Assembly: GCA_008330645.1 (NCBI GenBank)
Contig: VLTN01000033.1
Span: 310,001 to 374,000 of the forward strand
DNA from: Cafeteria roenbergensis
Taxonomy: Eukaryota; Sar; Bigyra; Bicosoecida; Cafeteriaceae
Direction of reading: 5' to 3'
Length of the DNA stretch: 64,000 bases
In this document: piece by piece, positions 16,468 through 25,887 of the stretch
Layout of the letters: each line of letters begins with the position of its first letter
Numbering within the stretch: the stretch's first letter is position 1
The notes under the pieces: generated by a model
What the model saw: only the letters and a program-made list of their open reading frames with translations
Told to the model about the DNA's origin: nothing
Database searches by the model: none
Program-made: the position numbers and the translations under genes

Positions 16468-19400
16468 ATGGACTTGCACGCCGCGCTGTTTGGCGCTTCG
16501 GCGCCGGGCGGGGCGCCAAGTCGCGAAGACAGCAGCGTTGTGGTTCGCCGCGACGCGGTTGGAGCGAGCAGCAGCGGCCGCAAGCAGGCCAAGGCCGACC
16601 GCAAGAAGGCACGCAAGGCCGCGGGCGAGCGCCGTCTGGAGGGGGAGACCGCCCCCGAGGGAAGGCGGAGCAAGAAGCGCTCGAGGTCCGCAAGCGCCGC
16701 GGCGGGGGCCAAGCGGGGCCGCGCCGCAGCCAGCGCCGACGCCGACGCGCCCCGCGGCGAGCTTGGCCAGCTGGCCCTCGCAAGCCTGCGCGCGGGGGCG
16801 CCAAGCCTGCGCGCGCAGCGCGAGGCCCTGCCAGTGCTGCAGCATGCAGAGGCAATTGCAAGCGCGCTTGCCACCAGCCCCTCGGGCGCCATCGTCGTCG
16901 TTGGCGAAACAGGGAGCGGAAAGACCACCCGTGAGCCCCGTCGCGCCCCTTGTGCCCGCTGGCTCGCCTTTGTCGTCGCCGCCGCCGCCGCGTCTCGCAT
17001 GCTCGCCCTTGCACGTGTGCTGGCCGCCGCAGCGCTGCCGCCGCGCCCGCCGCCTCCCCCTTTCCCGACGCAATCTATCTACCAGCCTGCGGCCTGCGAG
17101 TGGCGCCCGTTCCGGGCGCTGCCCGCGCTGCGCGCCCAGCCCGGCGCACGACCGTCCAGCAGCCCCTCGTCTTCGTTTTCCCGCCGCCGCCCACGACCCC
17201 GCGCACGAGCGTGCCCACGAACGCGCCCACGCCCCGCAGAGGTTCCCCAGCTGCTGCTCATGGCCGGGGCGGCGGGACCGCCCTCGCTCCCGCGGGGCGC
17301 CACCGTGCGGCGGGGACAGACTATCGGAGTGTCGCAGCCCCGCCGCGTGGCGGCGACAACGATCAGCTCCCGCGTAGCCCAGGAGATGGGCACCTCGGTG
17401 GGCGGTCCGGACGGCCTCGTCGGCTACAGCGTCCGCTTCGACACCAGGGCGGGCCCCAGGACCCGCGTCCGCTTCGCCACCGACGGCATGCTCCTCAGGG
17501 AGGCGCAGACCGACCACCTGCTCGGCCGGTACGGCGTCATGATCGTGGACGAGGCCCACGAGCGGTCGGTCTCCACCGACGTGCTGCTGGGCGTCGTGCG
17601 CCGGGCCATGGCGCTGCGCGCTCGGCCGGACTCGCCGCTCCCGCCCCTCAGAGTGGTGGTCATGAGCGCCACGCTCGACGCCCAGAAGTTTTCCCGGTTC
17701 TTCGCGGCCCCTGCTGGCGAGGACGGCATGGGCGCAGTGCCGGACGAAGTGGCAGAGCCGAGTAGCGGCTCTGCAGACGCTGCCGCTGCCTGTCCTGTGG
17801 TGACGGTGCCCGGGCGTCAGCACCCCGTGACGGTGGCGTATCTCTCCTCGCCCTCGGACAACGTCGTCGACGACGCCGTCGCTGCAGCCATGCAGACGCA
17901 CCTCGCGGACGTGGGCTGGCCGGCCGCGGCCGGGGACGAGGAGGCCGCCATTGCGCAGGGCTTCGACCCCGCAGCGGCGTCTCTCACTGACGCGTCGCTC
18001 TCCCGCAACGGATACCTGGTGTTCCTTCCGGGCGCCGAGGAGATCGACGACGCCGTGAGCGGGCTGCGTGCCAGGTCCGAAGCGCTCCCGCCCTCCCTCC
18101 CGCGGCTCCACGTGTGCCCGCTGTACGCGGCGCTGCCGCCCGAGGTGCAGATGCGCGCCTTCGACCAGCCGCCGCTCGGGGCCCGCAAGGTGGTGGTGTC
18201 GACCAACATCGCCGAGACGTCCGTCACCGTGAGCGGAGTGTCCACCGTCATCGACTCGGGCATCGTCAAGGTGCGCGGTTTCGCGTCCCTGACCGGGATC
18301 CAGACGCTGCGGCCGGCCCCCGTGGCGCAGGCTCAGGCCCGGCAGCGAGCCGGTCGCGCCGGTCGCGAGGGCCCCGGGAGGTGCCTACGGCTCTTCGCAG
18401 AGGCGGACTGGGCCATGCTTCGGCCGCAGCCCGAGGCGGAGATCCACCGCGCGTCGCTCGACTCGGTGGTGCTGAGGCTGGTCTCGATGGGGGTGCACCC
18501 GGGCAGGGTGCAGGCGTTTCCGCTCATCGAGGCGCCGCCTCCGGAGTCGCTCCGGGGGTCGCTCACTCGGCTCCTGCAGCTCCGAGCGGTGGACGCCAGC
18601 TCGGGCCAGCTGACCGCCCGCGGACACGCCATGGCGGCCCTGCCGGTAGAGCCCGCGGCAGCGTCGTTGCTGCTGGCCGCGCGGGAGGCCGGGTGTCTCG
18701 AGGACATGTGCGCCGTCGTGGCCCTCTCGGACGCGGAGGGGCTGCTTCAGACGCCGCGCGACAAGGAGGCGGCGGCCATGCGCGCGAGGAGGGGCTTCTC
18801 TGCGTGGGAGGGCGACCACGTGATGATGGTGCGGCTGTGGGAGGCCTTCCGCAGCGTGGTGCAGGCGGTGCGCGGCAGGGCGGGGGGCGCGGCCAAGGGC
18901 GGGGAGGGCGCGGGCGGGGCGTCGACGGCGCCCGTCCGCACCGTGCGCTTCGGGGGCGGCAGCGAGGCCGACGACGAGGAGACGGCGTTTGCGGACGCGG
19001 AGGAGGGCGGGGCGGCCCGGGAGGCGGCCTCGCGCCCGGGGCAAGGGAAAGGCCTTCCCGGCCGCCGGCGCGCCCCCAAGCGGCGGCGGGAGCCAATCAC
19101 GAAGGGCATGGGGCGCCGGGAGGCGGCCGAGCTGCTGGAGTGGTGCCGGAAGCGCTTCGTCAGCCTGAGGGCTTTGCGGCGCGCAGACGCGGTGCGCTGC
19201 CAGCTGCTGGACGCGGTGGAGGCAGCGGAGCAGGCGGCCGACCGCGGGCACGGGCGGCGCGGCGAGGCCGTCGACGGGGGCGCCGGGCCCGCGGGCGCTG
19301 CGCGAGAAGGCGGCGTTGCGGGCACGGGTGGCGCCGTGTCGGCGTCCAGCGCAGCAAGCGCCGCCCTTCGAGCCACGGCTGCCGCTACGCCGGCGAGCGT

Positions 19401-19812
19401 TGGCCTTCCGGACGGGGCGAGCGATGCGGAGGTGCGGTCTGCAGCGTTGCGGCGGGCGCTGGTGGCTGGGTTCCCGGCGCAGCTGGCGCAGCGCATTCCC
19501 GCCGCAGGCTCCACTGGGCGGCCCGAGTACCGCGTGGCGGGCAGCGGCGCGGCGGCTGCCATCCACCCGGCGTCGTGCATCCACGAGCACGCGCATGCTG
19601 CGGCGGACAGGGCGCGGTCCAAGGCGCGGGCCAGCGCAAGGCGGGGGACCGGGACCGCCGAGGGCGCCTCCAGCCTGTGGGAGGTGTACCCGGAGTGGGT
19701 GTTCTTCGGCGAGCTGGTGAGCACCAGCCGGCCGTATCTGCGCTCCGTCACGCGCGTGGAGGCGGACTGGCTGCCCGAACTTGCTCCCGACCTGTTCCGG
19801 CGCGAATGCTGA
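16468..19812 (+). CDS. DEAH-box RNA helicase (DHX33/DHX40-like)
   Basis: 1011 aa from exons 16468-16930 and 17240-19812. The intron (309 nt, GTGAGC to CCCGCAG) splits the motif I region: GETGSGKTT is followed after splicing by QVPQLL, as in the family. Motif Ia/Ib SQPRRVAA and TDGMLLRE, motif II DEAHERS, motif III MSATLD, motif IV/V LVFLPG and STNIAETSVT, and motif VI QRAGRAGR are all present. The winged-helix/ratchet region and OB-fold follow (ending near LVSTSRPYLRSVTRV). A Lys/Arg-rich N-terminus with nuclear-localisation-like runs precedes the core. It should unwind RNA in the nucleus, in ribosome biogenesis if DHX33-like. An acidic insert (about residues 730-790) breaks the helicase-associated region. 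The intron has no stop in frame, so a retained transcript would stay open. Confidence 0.92.
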   Translation: MDLHAALFGASAPGGAPSREDSSVVVRRDAVGASSSGRKQAKADRKKARKAAGERRLEGETAPEGRRSKKRSRSASAAAGAKRGRAAASADADAPRGELGQLALASLRAGAPSLRAQREALPVLQHAEAIASALATSPSGAIVVVGETGSGKTTREPRRAPCARWLAFVVAAAAASRMLALARVLAAAALPPRPPPPPFPTQSIYQPAACEWRPFRALPALRAQPGARPSSSPSSSFSRRRPRPRARACPRTRPRPAEVPQLLLMAGAAGPPSLPRGATVRRGQTIGVSQPRRVAATTISSRVAQEMGTSVGGPDGLVGYSVRFDTRAGPRTRVRFATDGMLLREAQTDHLLGRYGVMIVDEAHERSVSTDVLLGVVRRAMALRARPDSPLPPLRVVVMSATLDAQKFSRFFAAPAGEDGMGAVPDEVAEPSSGSADAAAACPVVTVPGRQHPVTVAYLSSPSDNVVDDAVAAAMQTHLADVGWPAAAGDEEAAIAQGFDPAAASLTDASLSRNGYLVFLPGAEEIDDAVSGLRARSEALPPSLPRLHVCPLYAALPPEVQMRAFDQPPLGARKVVVSTNIAETSVTVSGVSTVIDSGIVKVRGFASLTGIQTLRPAPVAQAQARQRAGRAGREGPGRCLRLFAEADWAMLRPQPEAEIHRASLDSVVLRLVSMGVHPGRVQAFPLIEAPPPESLRGSLTRLLQLRAVDASSGQLTARGHAMAALPVEPAAASLLLAAREAGCLEDMCAVVALSDAEGLLQTPRDKEAAAMRARRGFSAWEGDHVMMVRLWEAFRSVVQAVRGRAGGAAKGGEGAGGASTAPVRTVRFGGGSEADDEETAFADAEEGGAAREAASRPGQGKGLPGRRRAPKRRREPITKGMGRREAAELLEWCRKRFVSLRALRRADAVRCQLLDAVEAAEQAADRGHGRRGEAVDGGAGPAGAAREGGVAGTGGAVSASSAASAALRATAAATPASVGLPDGASDAEVRSAALRRALVAGFPAQLAQRIPAAGSTGRPEYRVAGSGAAAAIHPASCIHEHAHAAADRARSKARASARRGTGTAEGASSLWEVYPEWVFFGELVSTSRPYLRSVTRVEADWLPELAPDLFRREC

Positions 19813-20036
19813 GTGACCGCGTCCCCGCTCCGCGCCAGCCCAAGATGCGTGCTTCTTTGCTTGGTGGGCCACTTCTGGGCTACGGGTGGTTCCCAAGCAG
19901 GGACGGGCGATGCGCGGGAGTGTGCGTGTGTTTGCTTGGCGGACTGAGCGGCGAAACCCAAGGCTAGCGCTGGACCCGACCGATCGTATTTGGGATGGAG
20001 CCTCACGCCCCAGCGCGGGCCGCACTTCCACAGCAC

Positions 20037-20654
20037 TCAACGGTAGCGGCGCAGGGAGGTGGTGTTCCGGCGGAGCCAGTTGGCGCGCTCGGAGGAGCCC
20101 TTGAGGTGGTTCTGGCCGTGGCCCGGGGCGTTGAGGCCACGCGCCTTGCGGCCGGCGGCGGTGAGGCCGCGGTTCTCGCGGTGCTTGTGCACGGGGTTGC
20201 AGATCCAGTTGATGCGGGCGTCGTTGCGGATGCCGTTGTGGTTGGGGTCCACAAGGATGACCTCGAAGTACTTGTGGGTCGCGTCCTGGTTCACCCAGTA
20301 CGAGTTGAGCACGCGAAGGTTGCTGCAGCGGCGGCCGACGCGCTCCTCCGCGATGCTACGGTGCGAGCGAGCGTACTTGAGCTGGTTGATGCCGTGGTGC
20401 TTGGGCTTGCCGTACACGATGCCCTTGCGGTTCTGGCGCTTGCGGTTGCCGCGGCGGATGGCCACGCGGTACACGACGAAGCCCTGCTTGGCCTTGTAGC
20501 CGAGCATGCGGGCCTTGTCCGGGCGGGACGGGCTGGGAAGGCGCACGATGCGGTTGCCCTGGCGGTACTCCCAAGCGCGGACGCGCAGAAGGAAGCGGAG
20601 CACATCGCTCTGCTTCTTGCGCCACAGCTCGGAGACGTACTTGTAGGCGCCCAT
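20037..20654 (-). CDS. RPL15: 60S ribosomal protein L15 (eL15)
   Basis: 205 aa in one coding exon, starting [18 protein letters not shown] and ending TTSLRRYR. Length and sequence match eukaryotic eL15 end to end (RLGYKAKQG-type region, [21 protein letters not shown]). Structural component of the large cytosolic ribosomal subunit. It is divergent from RPL10 across 547 bp. A CGCAG at 20668-20672, 14 bases before the ATG, and a GTGAGT at 21036-21041 outline a likely 374-nt 5'-UTR intron. Met stands in MLGYKAKQG where most family members have Arg, which is minor. Confidence 0.97.
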   Translation of the reverse strand: MGAYKYVSELWRKKQSDVLRFLLRVRAWEYRQGNRIVRLPSPSRPDKARMLGYKAKQGFVVYRVAIRRGNRKRQNRKGIVYGKPKHHGINQLKYARSHRSIAEERVGRRCSNLRVLNSYWVNQDATHKYFEVILVDPNHNGIRNDARINWICNPVHKHRENRGLTAAGRKARGLNAPGHGQNHLKGSSERANWLRRNTTSLRRYR

Positions 20655-21201
20655 CGGGGGAGGCCTGCTGCGGGGGAAGGCAGACGCGGGCCGAGGGAGC
20701 CGGGGGCGAGGGGGGTAGCATGTGCTTTGCCGAGCGAAGGCAGCCGGCCGCTGCAGGCCTTTGCCGCCGTGCCCAGGCGCCCTTTCCGCCATCGTGGCTG
20801 GCCCCTGGGGCCAAGCCACGGCATGCGCGGCCACGAGGCGACCGGGCGCAGGCGGTGCACGCGCCGCCGGCGTCTGGGGGGCGCGGGGGCCGGCGCAGCA
20901 TGCTGCTGCGAAGGGGGCCGGCACGGCGAGAGCGGCGAGCCGCTCCCTCCCGCGCAGCGCGGGCCTGCAAAGCGCCCGCGCGCGTGCGCCAGGGAAACCT
21001 GGGGCCGGGCTCGGACGGGCAAGGAGGCGGGGGCGCCACTCACGATCGGTCAGGGGTGCCGGTGCTGCTGAGCCGCCAGAGCGACCGGCAGCACCGCCGG
21101 TCGAGGTCGTGACGCCTCGCTCGTTCGGAAGGATCAGGGCAGAGCCGCCGTGCCGACTGGCCCCGCGCTCGTCACTGTCCTGCTCACCGGAGGGGAGCAT
21201 C
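20655..21201. promoter_or_regulatory. Bidirectional RPL15/RPL10 promoter with a probable 5'-UTR intron
   Basis: 547 bp between the two ribosomal-protein start codons, which face away from each other. The stretch 20668-21041 read on the minus strand starts GTGAGT and ends CCCCCGCAG, matching every splice site found elsewhere in the window, so it is probably an RPL15 leader intron. The promoter itself would then lie mostly in 21042-21201. No TATA box is evident. Confidence 0.6.
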
Positions 21202-22352
21202 ATGGGTCGCCGTGAGCCGCAAGCGCGTGCTTGAGAGGGCCCGACTGGGCTGCGCGCCGCCCCGGCCCGAGGGGCTCGCGCGGGCGGGCAGGGGCTGGCG
21301 TCGCAAGGCTCGCAGCCGCCGACGGCCGCGGGCGGTTCCTTCGCTGGACCTGCTTGCTCAACTCGCCCCGCCGCCCCTCGCTCCGTGGCCGCCCCGACCC
21401 CACCTTTTGCCGCAGGTCCGGCTCGCTGCTACCGCTACTGCAAGAACAAGCCGTTCATCAAGTCCCGGTACTGCCGTGGTGTGCCCGGTGAGCAAAAAAT
21501 CGAGCTGTAGGCTTTTTGCCATTTCCCGCCCGGACGACTGGCCCGCCCGTCATGCCCCTGCCCCCCGGCGGGAAGCAAAAACTCGCCGGAAAGGCCCTCG
21601 TGGAGGCTGGGGCAGCCCCACAAGGCAGCGTGACCTGCCCCAGCGCCTTGTGGCGGGAAGCGAGCGGCCGAAGGCGGGCGCGTCTGGCTCGTTCCCTCGG
21701 GTCCTCTGGCCATGTTTGTGGTTCCGCTTCCTCGGTCGCCCGTCGCTGACTGCTTCCGCTCGCAGACGCCAAGATCCGTATCTACGACGTCGGAGCCAAG
21801 AAGACCCATGTGGACAAGTTCCCCTTCGTGGTGCACCTCGTGTCCGACGAGCGCGAGCAGATCTCGTCCGAGGCTCTTGAGGCCGGCCGTATCGCCGCCA
21901 ACAAGCAGCTTGTGAAGTACTGCGGCCGTGAGGGCTTCCATCTTCGCATCCGCGCGCACCCCTTCCACGTGCTGCGTATCAACAAGATGCTGTCGTGCGC
22001 CGGTGCCGATCGTCTCCAGACCGGTATGCGTGGCGCCTACGGCAAGCCCGCCGGCCGCGTCGCCCGCGTGCGCATCGGCCAGATCCTCTTCTCCATCCGC
22101 TGCAAGGATGTGCACAAGAAGGCTGCCATGATCGCTCTTGCCCGCGCCAAGTTCAAGTTCCCCGGCCGCCAGAAGATCGTTCTGTCCACCAAGTGGGGCT
22201 TCACCCGCTACAGCCGCGACGACTACCTTCTCCTTCGCCGCCTGCGGAAGCCCGAGTCCGAGGAGGACTTCGCCAAGCTCCGCAAGGGTGTGCTCGAGCC
22301 CGCTGGCGCTCACGCCAAGTACATCCGCGCCCACGGCCCCCTCGGCTTCTGA
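21202..22352 (+). CDS. RPL10: 60S ribosomal protein L10 (uL16)
   Basis: 222 aa from three exons: 21202-21211, 21416-21487 and 21766-22352. Exon 1 is only ten bases (ATG GGT CGC C). Both introns (204 and 278 nt) run GTGAGC to CGCAG. The joined N-terminus [16 protein letters not shown], then CRGVPDAKIRI, matches family members closely, which fixes the sites. The rest is collinear with uL16, including [31 protein letters not shown] and the C-terminal [11 protein letters not shown]. It binds the peptidyl-transferase region of the large subunit in late cytoplasmic maturation. Coregulation with RPL15 through the shared promoter is expected. Confidence 0.97.
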
Positions 22353-22644
22353 GCGCGGGTATCTCCCCCTCCCCCCTCTCAGCGGAAGCTGGAGGCTTGC
22401 AAGGGATCGGCGAGCGTGCTGCTGGCGCGCCGCCATTGCAACCCCTACCCAGGGGGAGCTGTCCCGTGTGCCGAACACAGGCGGTTCAGCTTGCACGCCA
22501 TGAAAGTGGCTGAGTGAGGCTGTTTGTCTTGGCGCCAAGCCGGTGAGCGATGGACACATGGAGCTGGTTCGCCCTCATCCCCCCACACGCACCCACGCAC
22601 GTACTATAACATTGCGGAGCTGTTCAAGGTCACCCCACACACAG

Positions 22645-23042
22645 CTAGCGTTCGGCTTCGGCCTCGTCGGGCAGCATGGGGCCGTCGGCGATGCCAAGCG
22701 CCTCCTTTTGCTGCTGGATCTTGTCCAGCTTGACCAGAATGTCAAGCCTCTCGCGCTCCAGGCGGCGGCGCTCGTCGCGGCTGAGCTTGACACCAACTTC
22801 CATGCCTAGTCGTTCGCGTGCAAGAATTTCCACGGCCACGTCCTGGCTCTGCGGCGCGCGCGCAAAGACGCGGCAACAGCGTGCCAAGGAAGCGCTCAGA
22901 GTGAAGGACGCGCTGCTGGGCGCGGCGAAGGCGAACGGCGCGGAGCGCGGCCGCGCACGGCACGTCAGCCTCACCCGCTGCGAAGTTCCTCGCCTGGACA
23001 AAATGATGCCCGTGAAGAGTGAAATGGGCAGAATGATCCCGC
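22645..23042 (-). CDS. Small coiled-coil protein, 3' exons only (unidentified)
   Basis: The last exon (22645-22848) follows a CGCAG acceptor and encodes 67 residues, SQDVAVEILARERLGM then a dense charged helix (RDERRRLERERLDILVKLDK), ending PDEAEAER. A preceding exon (22975-23042) is bounded by CGCAG and GTGAGG, stays in frame and encodes the hydrophobic GIILPISLFTGIILSRRG. The 126-nt intron between them is of normal size here. The start codon and first exon(s) were not found; no ATG is in frame. A small membrane-anchored coiled-coil protein, perhaps organellar, is the best guess. Family unknown. Confidence 0.5.
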
Positions 23043-23580
23043 CTGCGCGCTCGGGCAGCCATAGAGGGCTTGCGGCGGAGTGGGGATGGGGCGCTTGCCG
23101 GAGTTTGCATTTCGGTCAGTTGCGCCTCGCTGCGCGCGTCGCGAAGCCAGGAGCGCCGCCGCTGCACGCACCGATCACGAGGCGTTGCCTGCCCTGGGGA
23201 GTCAGGCCCGCAAGGAAGCGCTCCATCCCCGCCAGCGGTGAGAGGCGCGCTCCAGGCGGCGGCTTGCCAGTGGTGAGCTCTGCAGGGCGCTGTTCCGCGA
23301 ACCCTGGCAGCTAGAGCGAGGCCGTGTGTGCCGGCGGAGGCTGACCAGCCCCCGCGCGGGAAAGAGCTGCGACAGCACGAGGCCGTTGGCCTTAGGGCCG
23401 CGTTTGGGGCCGGGGCGTTGCATGGCGTGCAGATCGACATCGGGCCGGGCGGGAGACGAACAAAAGCTAGCAAAACGCACAGCAGGAACGCGCCATTGAC
23501 CGCAATCGTGACGCATGCAGACCATACTCCTTGGACGCTGTTGCCGGGGGCAATCTGCTGGGCCGGCCGGCGGCCCACAC
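23043..23580. other. Spacer between the coiled-coil gene and the C2H2 gene
   Basis: 538 bp, both flanking genes on the minus strand. It should contain the missing first exon and promoter of the coiled-coil gene. I could not pick an ATG exon with confidence. Confidence 0.4.
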
Positions 23581-25242
23581 TCAGAAGTCCATCGACCCAG
23601 CCAGAGCAGGGTCGTTCTTGTGCACCCTTGCCACATGGGCGCGCAGGTGGGCCTTTCTGTTGAACGATTTCCTGCAGAGCCTGCACTCGTGGGGGCGGGC
23701 GTTGAGGTGGACGGCGCGCGTATGGCTGAGCCGGTCTGAGTTGGTGCTGAACGTCCTCGGGCAGTGCTCGCACGAGAAGTCCCGGCGGCGGTCGTGCACG
23801 GAGACAACGTGCCTGCGACGCGAACGAGGCACGGGCGTCGTGGAGCGAACCAGGGGCGGGGTGGCTCGACCGGGGGAACGGCGAATCGCTGCGAATTGAC
23901 TCCACGAGATTTTGCGAAGCCGAACCCGACAGGCGACGGCCCGCGCAACTGCAGAGGCCAAGCCATCCGCAGGCGCCGTCGCAGCGCGACGCAATGCAAC
24001 GTCAGCAGGCAGGTTCCAGCGTGCTTGCCATGCTCTCACCGGCTGAGGTGCGCCTTGCGCTTGAACCCCCTGCCGCAGGACTGGCAGCGGAACCTGTACT
24101 CCGCATCGTCCGACTTGCCGCTCGCTGACGCCAGGCCAGCCGTCTCGCAGGCTGCCGTCCCGACGCTTAGTGCACGGTCGCTCGTGCAAGCCGAGCGGTC
24201 GTCGTCCGTCTGGTCGGGGGTGGCGCAGCCCCCCGCGCTCATTGCAATGGGGTCCGGGTCATTGGCCCGCGCTACCCACTCAACCGGCGGCGCCAACTGG
24301 CCTGCCGGCATGGCGTCCAGCGGAGGCACAACATTCCACACGGCCACCGGGCGTGAAGCGTACGGGCCGGCCAGAAAGGGCTGCTGGGGCCAAGTTCCGC
24401 ACGCTTGAGGTTCGCTCGATGACTCATCCGCCGAGCAACAGGCGCTCTTCGGCTCTCGGGCCGATCCACAGCCTGGAGACTGGTGGAGAGGAGCCCCCCC
24501 CTCACAGTTGGCGTCGTGGGGGAGGGCCGTGGCTGTTCCGGAGGCGCATGCCTCCGATCCGGTGGTGGCGGGGGCCGCGAGTGGTGCCAGGCTGGGAACT
24601 TGCACCACAGGCGCCGAAGAAGCGTCCGCGCGCGGCCTCGGGGGAGCGGCTTGCCTCGCGCCCGCGAGGGCATGGTATGAGGGGTACGGCGCGACCCAGT
24701 ACACCGGGACGCCCCGCGGTGGCATCCACGATGGCGCAAGCATGTGCACTGTGGTCGCCCAGCTTGGCGGGACCGGGCCGTGCGGGAGCGCTGGGCCCGC
24801 AGCCGCGTGGCCAGCCGCGACCCAGGGGAGCCAGGGCACCTCACTCGGCCCGTAAGGCAAAGCCGGCTCGATTGCCCCGTTTTGGACCCGGGACGGGGCG
24901 CTGGTCTGCCCAGGGACGAATCGCGGAGGCGTCGAGTCAACGTCGAGAGGCGGCAAATCCACGTTGGAGTTCGACTGAGGCCTCTTCCCCTCGCCCGACG
25001 GGTCACCCTGCGGCGCGTGCAGTGCAGGCCAGGGGTCCCAGGCAGTGCCAATGAGGCAAGGCCGCGTCGGCGGGGCGCGGGCGGGCGGCGCGGGCTTGCG
25101 GTGACGCGCGCCCAACCGCCTTGCTTGCGCGAGGCAATCGGCCCAGCAGGCGACCACGCCCGCCAACACCACGGGCGCCCGACGGTCCGGCCTCCCTCAC
25201 CTGGCGGGCAGCCGAGTGCCGCGCTGTCGCGAACTGGCTCAT
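23581..25242 (-). CDS. C2H2 zinc-finger protein, three C-terminal fingers
   Basis: 413 aa from three exons: 25201-25242 (MSQFATARHSAARQ), 24040-25007 and 23581-23812. Introns are 193 nt (GTGAGG to GCCGCAG) and 227 nt (GTGAGA to GTCGCAG). The second intron lies inside finger 1: splicing joins CQSCGRGFKRKAHLSR to HVVSVH, restoring CX2CX12HX4H. Finger 2 is CEHCPRTFSTNSDRLSH and finger 3 CRLCRKSFNRKAHLRAH; all three have four residues between the histidines. The first 300 residues are Pro/Ala/Ser-rich and disordered. Tandem fingers suggest a sequence-specific DNA-binding (possibly RNA-binding) nuclear regulator; targets unknown. The fingers are certain, exon 1 is inferred from frame and splice consensus. 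Confidence 0.85.
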
Positions 25243-25887
25243 CCGGTCCGAGCTCAGCGCAGGCGCCGGATCCGCTGCCGAAGGGGCCTTGCGGAACGTC
25301 CCGAGAGTGTAGCCCGGCACACTTGCCCCGAGGAGGAGGAGGACTGGGCAGCAGAGCGGCATTCCGAATCCGCGGCCGTTGCGGCGGTTTGGACCGCCCG
25401 CGCAGGGGCCCCTGGGCGCCCATGGTCGGCAGCGCGGGGGGCGCCTCGCGAAGATGCTGCTTGCTTCGGCAGCTGCGTGCCCCGGGCGCTGAGTTGCGAG
25501 GCGAGGGCGGTGAAAGGTGACTTGCGGCCCGGGAAGGCTCGACGAGTCAATGGCGGCGACGGTTGGACGCTGCTGCGCACCGAGATACGCCAATGCTTGT
25601 CGCGCGCATGCCGGTTCGCGTTGCGAGTGACAGCGACAGCAGCGTGTGGGCGGCGAGGCTGCACTTGCTTCTTCCTCGCGCCGGCGCAGCCGGCGCGCTG
25701 GCAACGGTGGCCGACATTGTTGGCGGGGACTGGCGAGGTCACGCGGCAGTCAGGAATGCCGACAGCGCAAGGCAGTCCCAGCGCCCCCGCAACCAAAGCG
25801 TGCGCACGCCCGCTCGGGCAAGCCCCTCTTCCGCCAGGCGCCCTGCGAGCCCGACGGCACGCGTGACGGTGGCTCGTTGCGCAATCG
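25243..25887. other. Intergenic spacer, C2H2 gene promoter
   Basis: 645 bp between two minus-strand genes. No domain, repeat or RNA gene recognised. Confidence 0.45.

Noticed and set aside
22742-23067. ATG-started frame MAARARRRDHSAHFTLHGHH upstream of the small coiled-coil exon
   Set aside because: Its phase at the GTGAGG donor does not fit the coding frame of the last exon, and the continued frame gives a non-coding-like Arg/Pro peptide.
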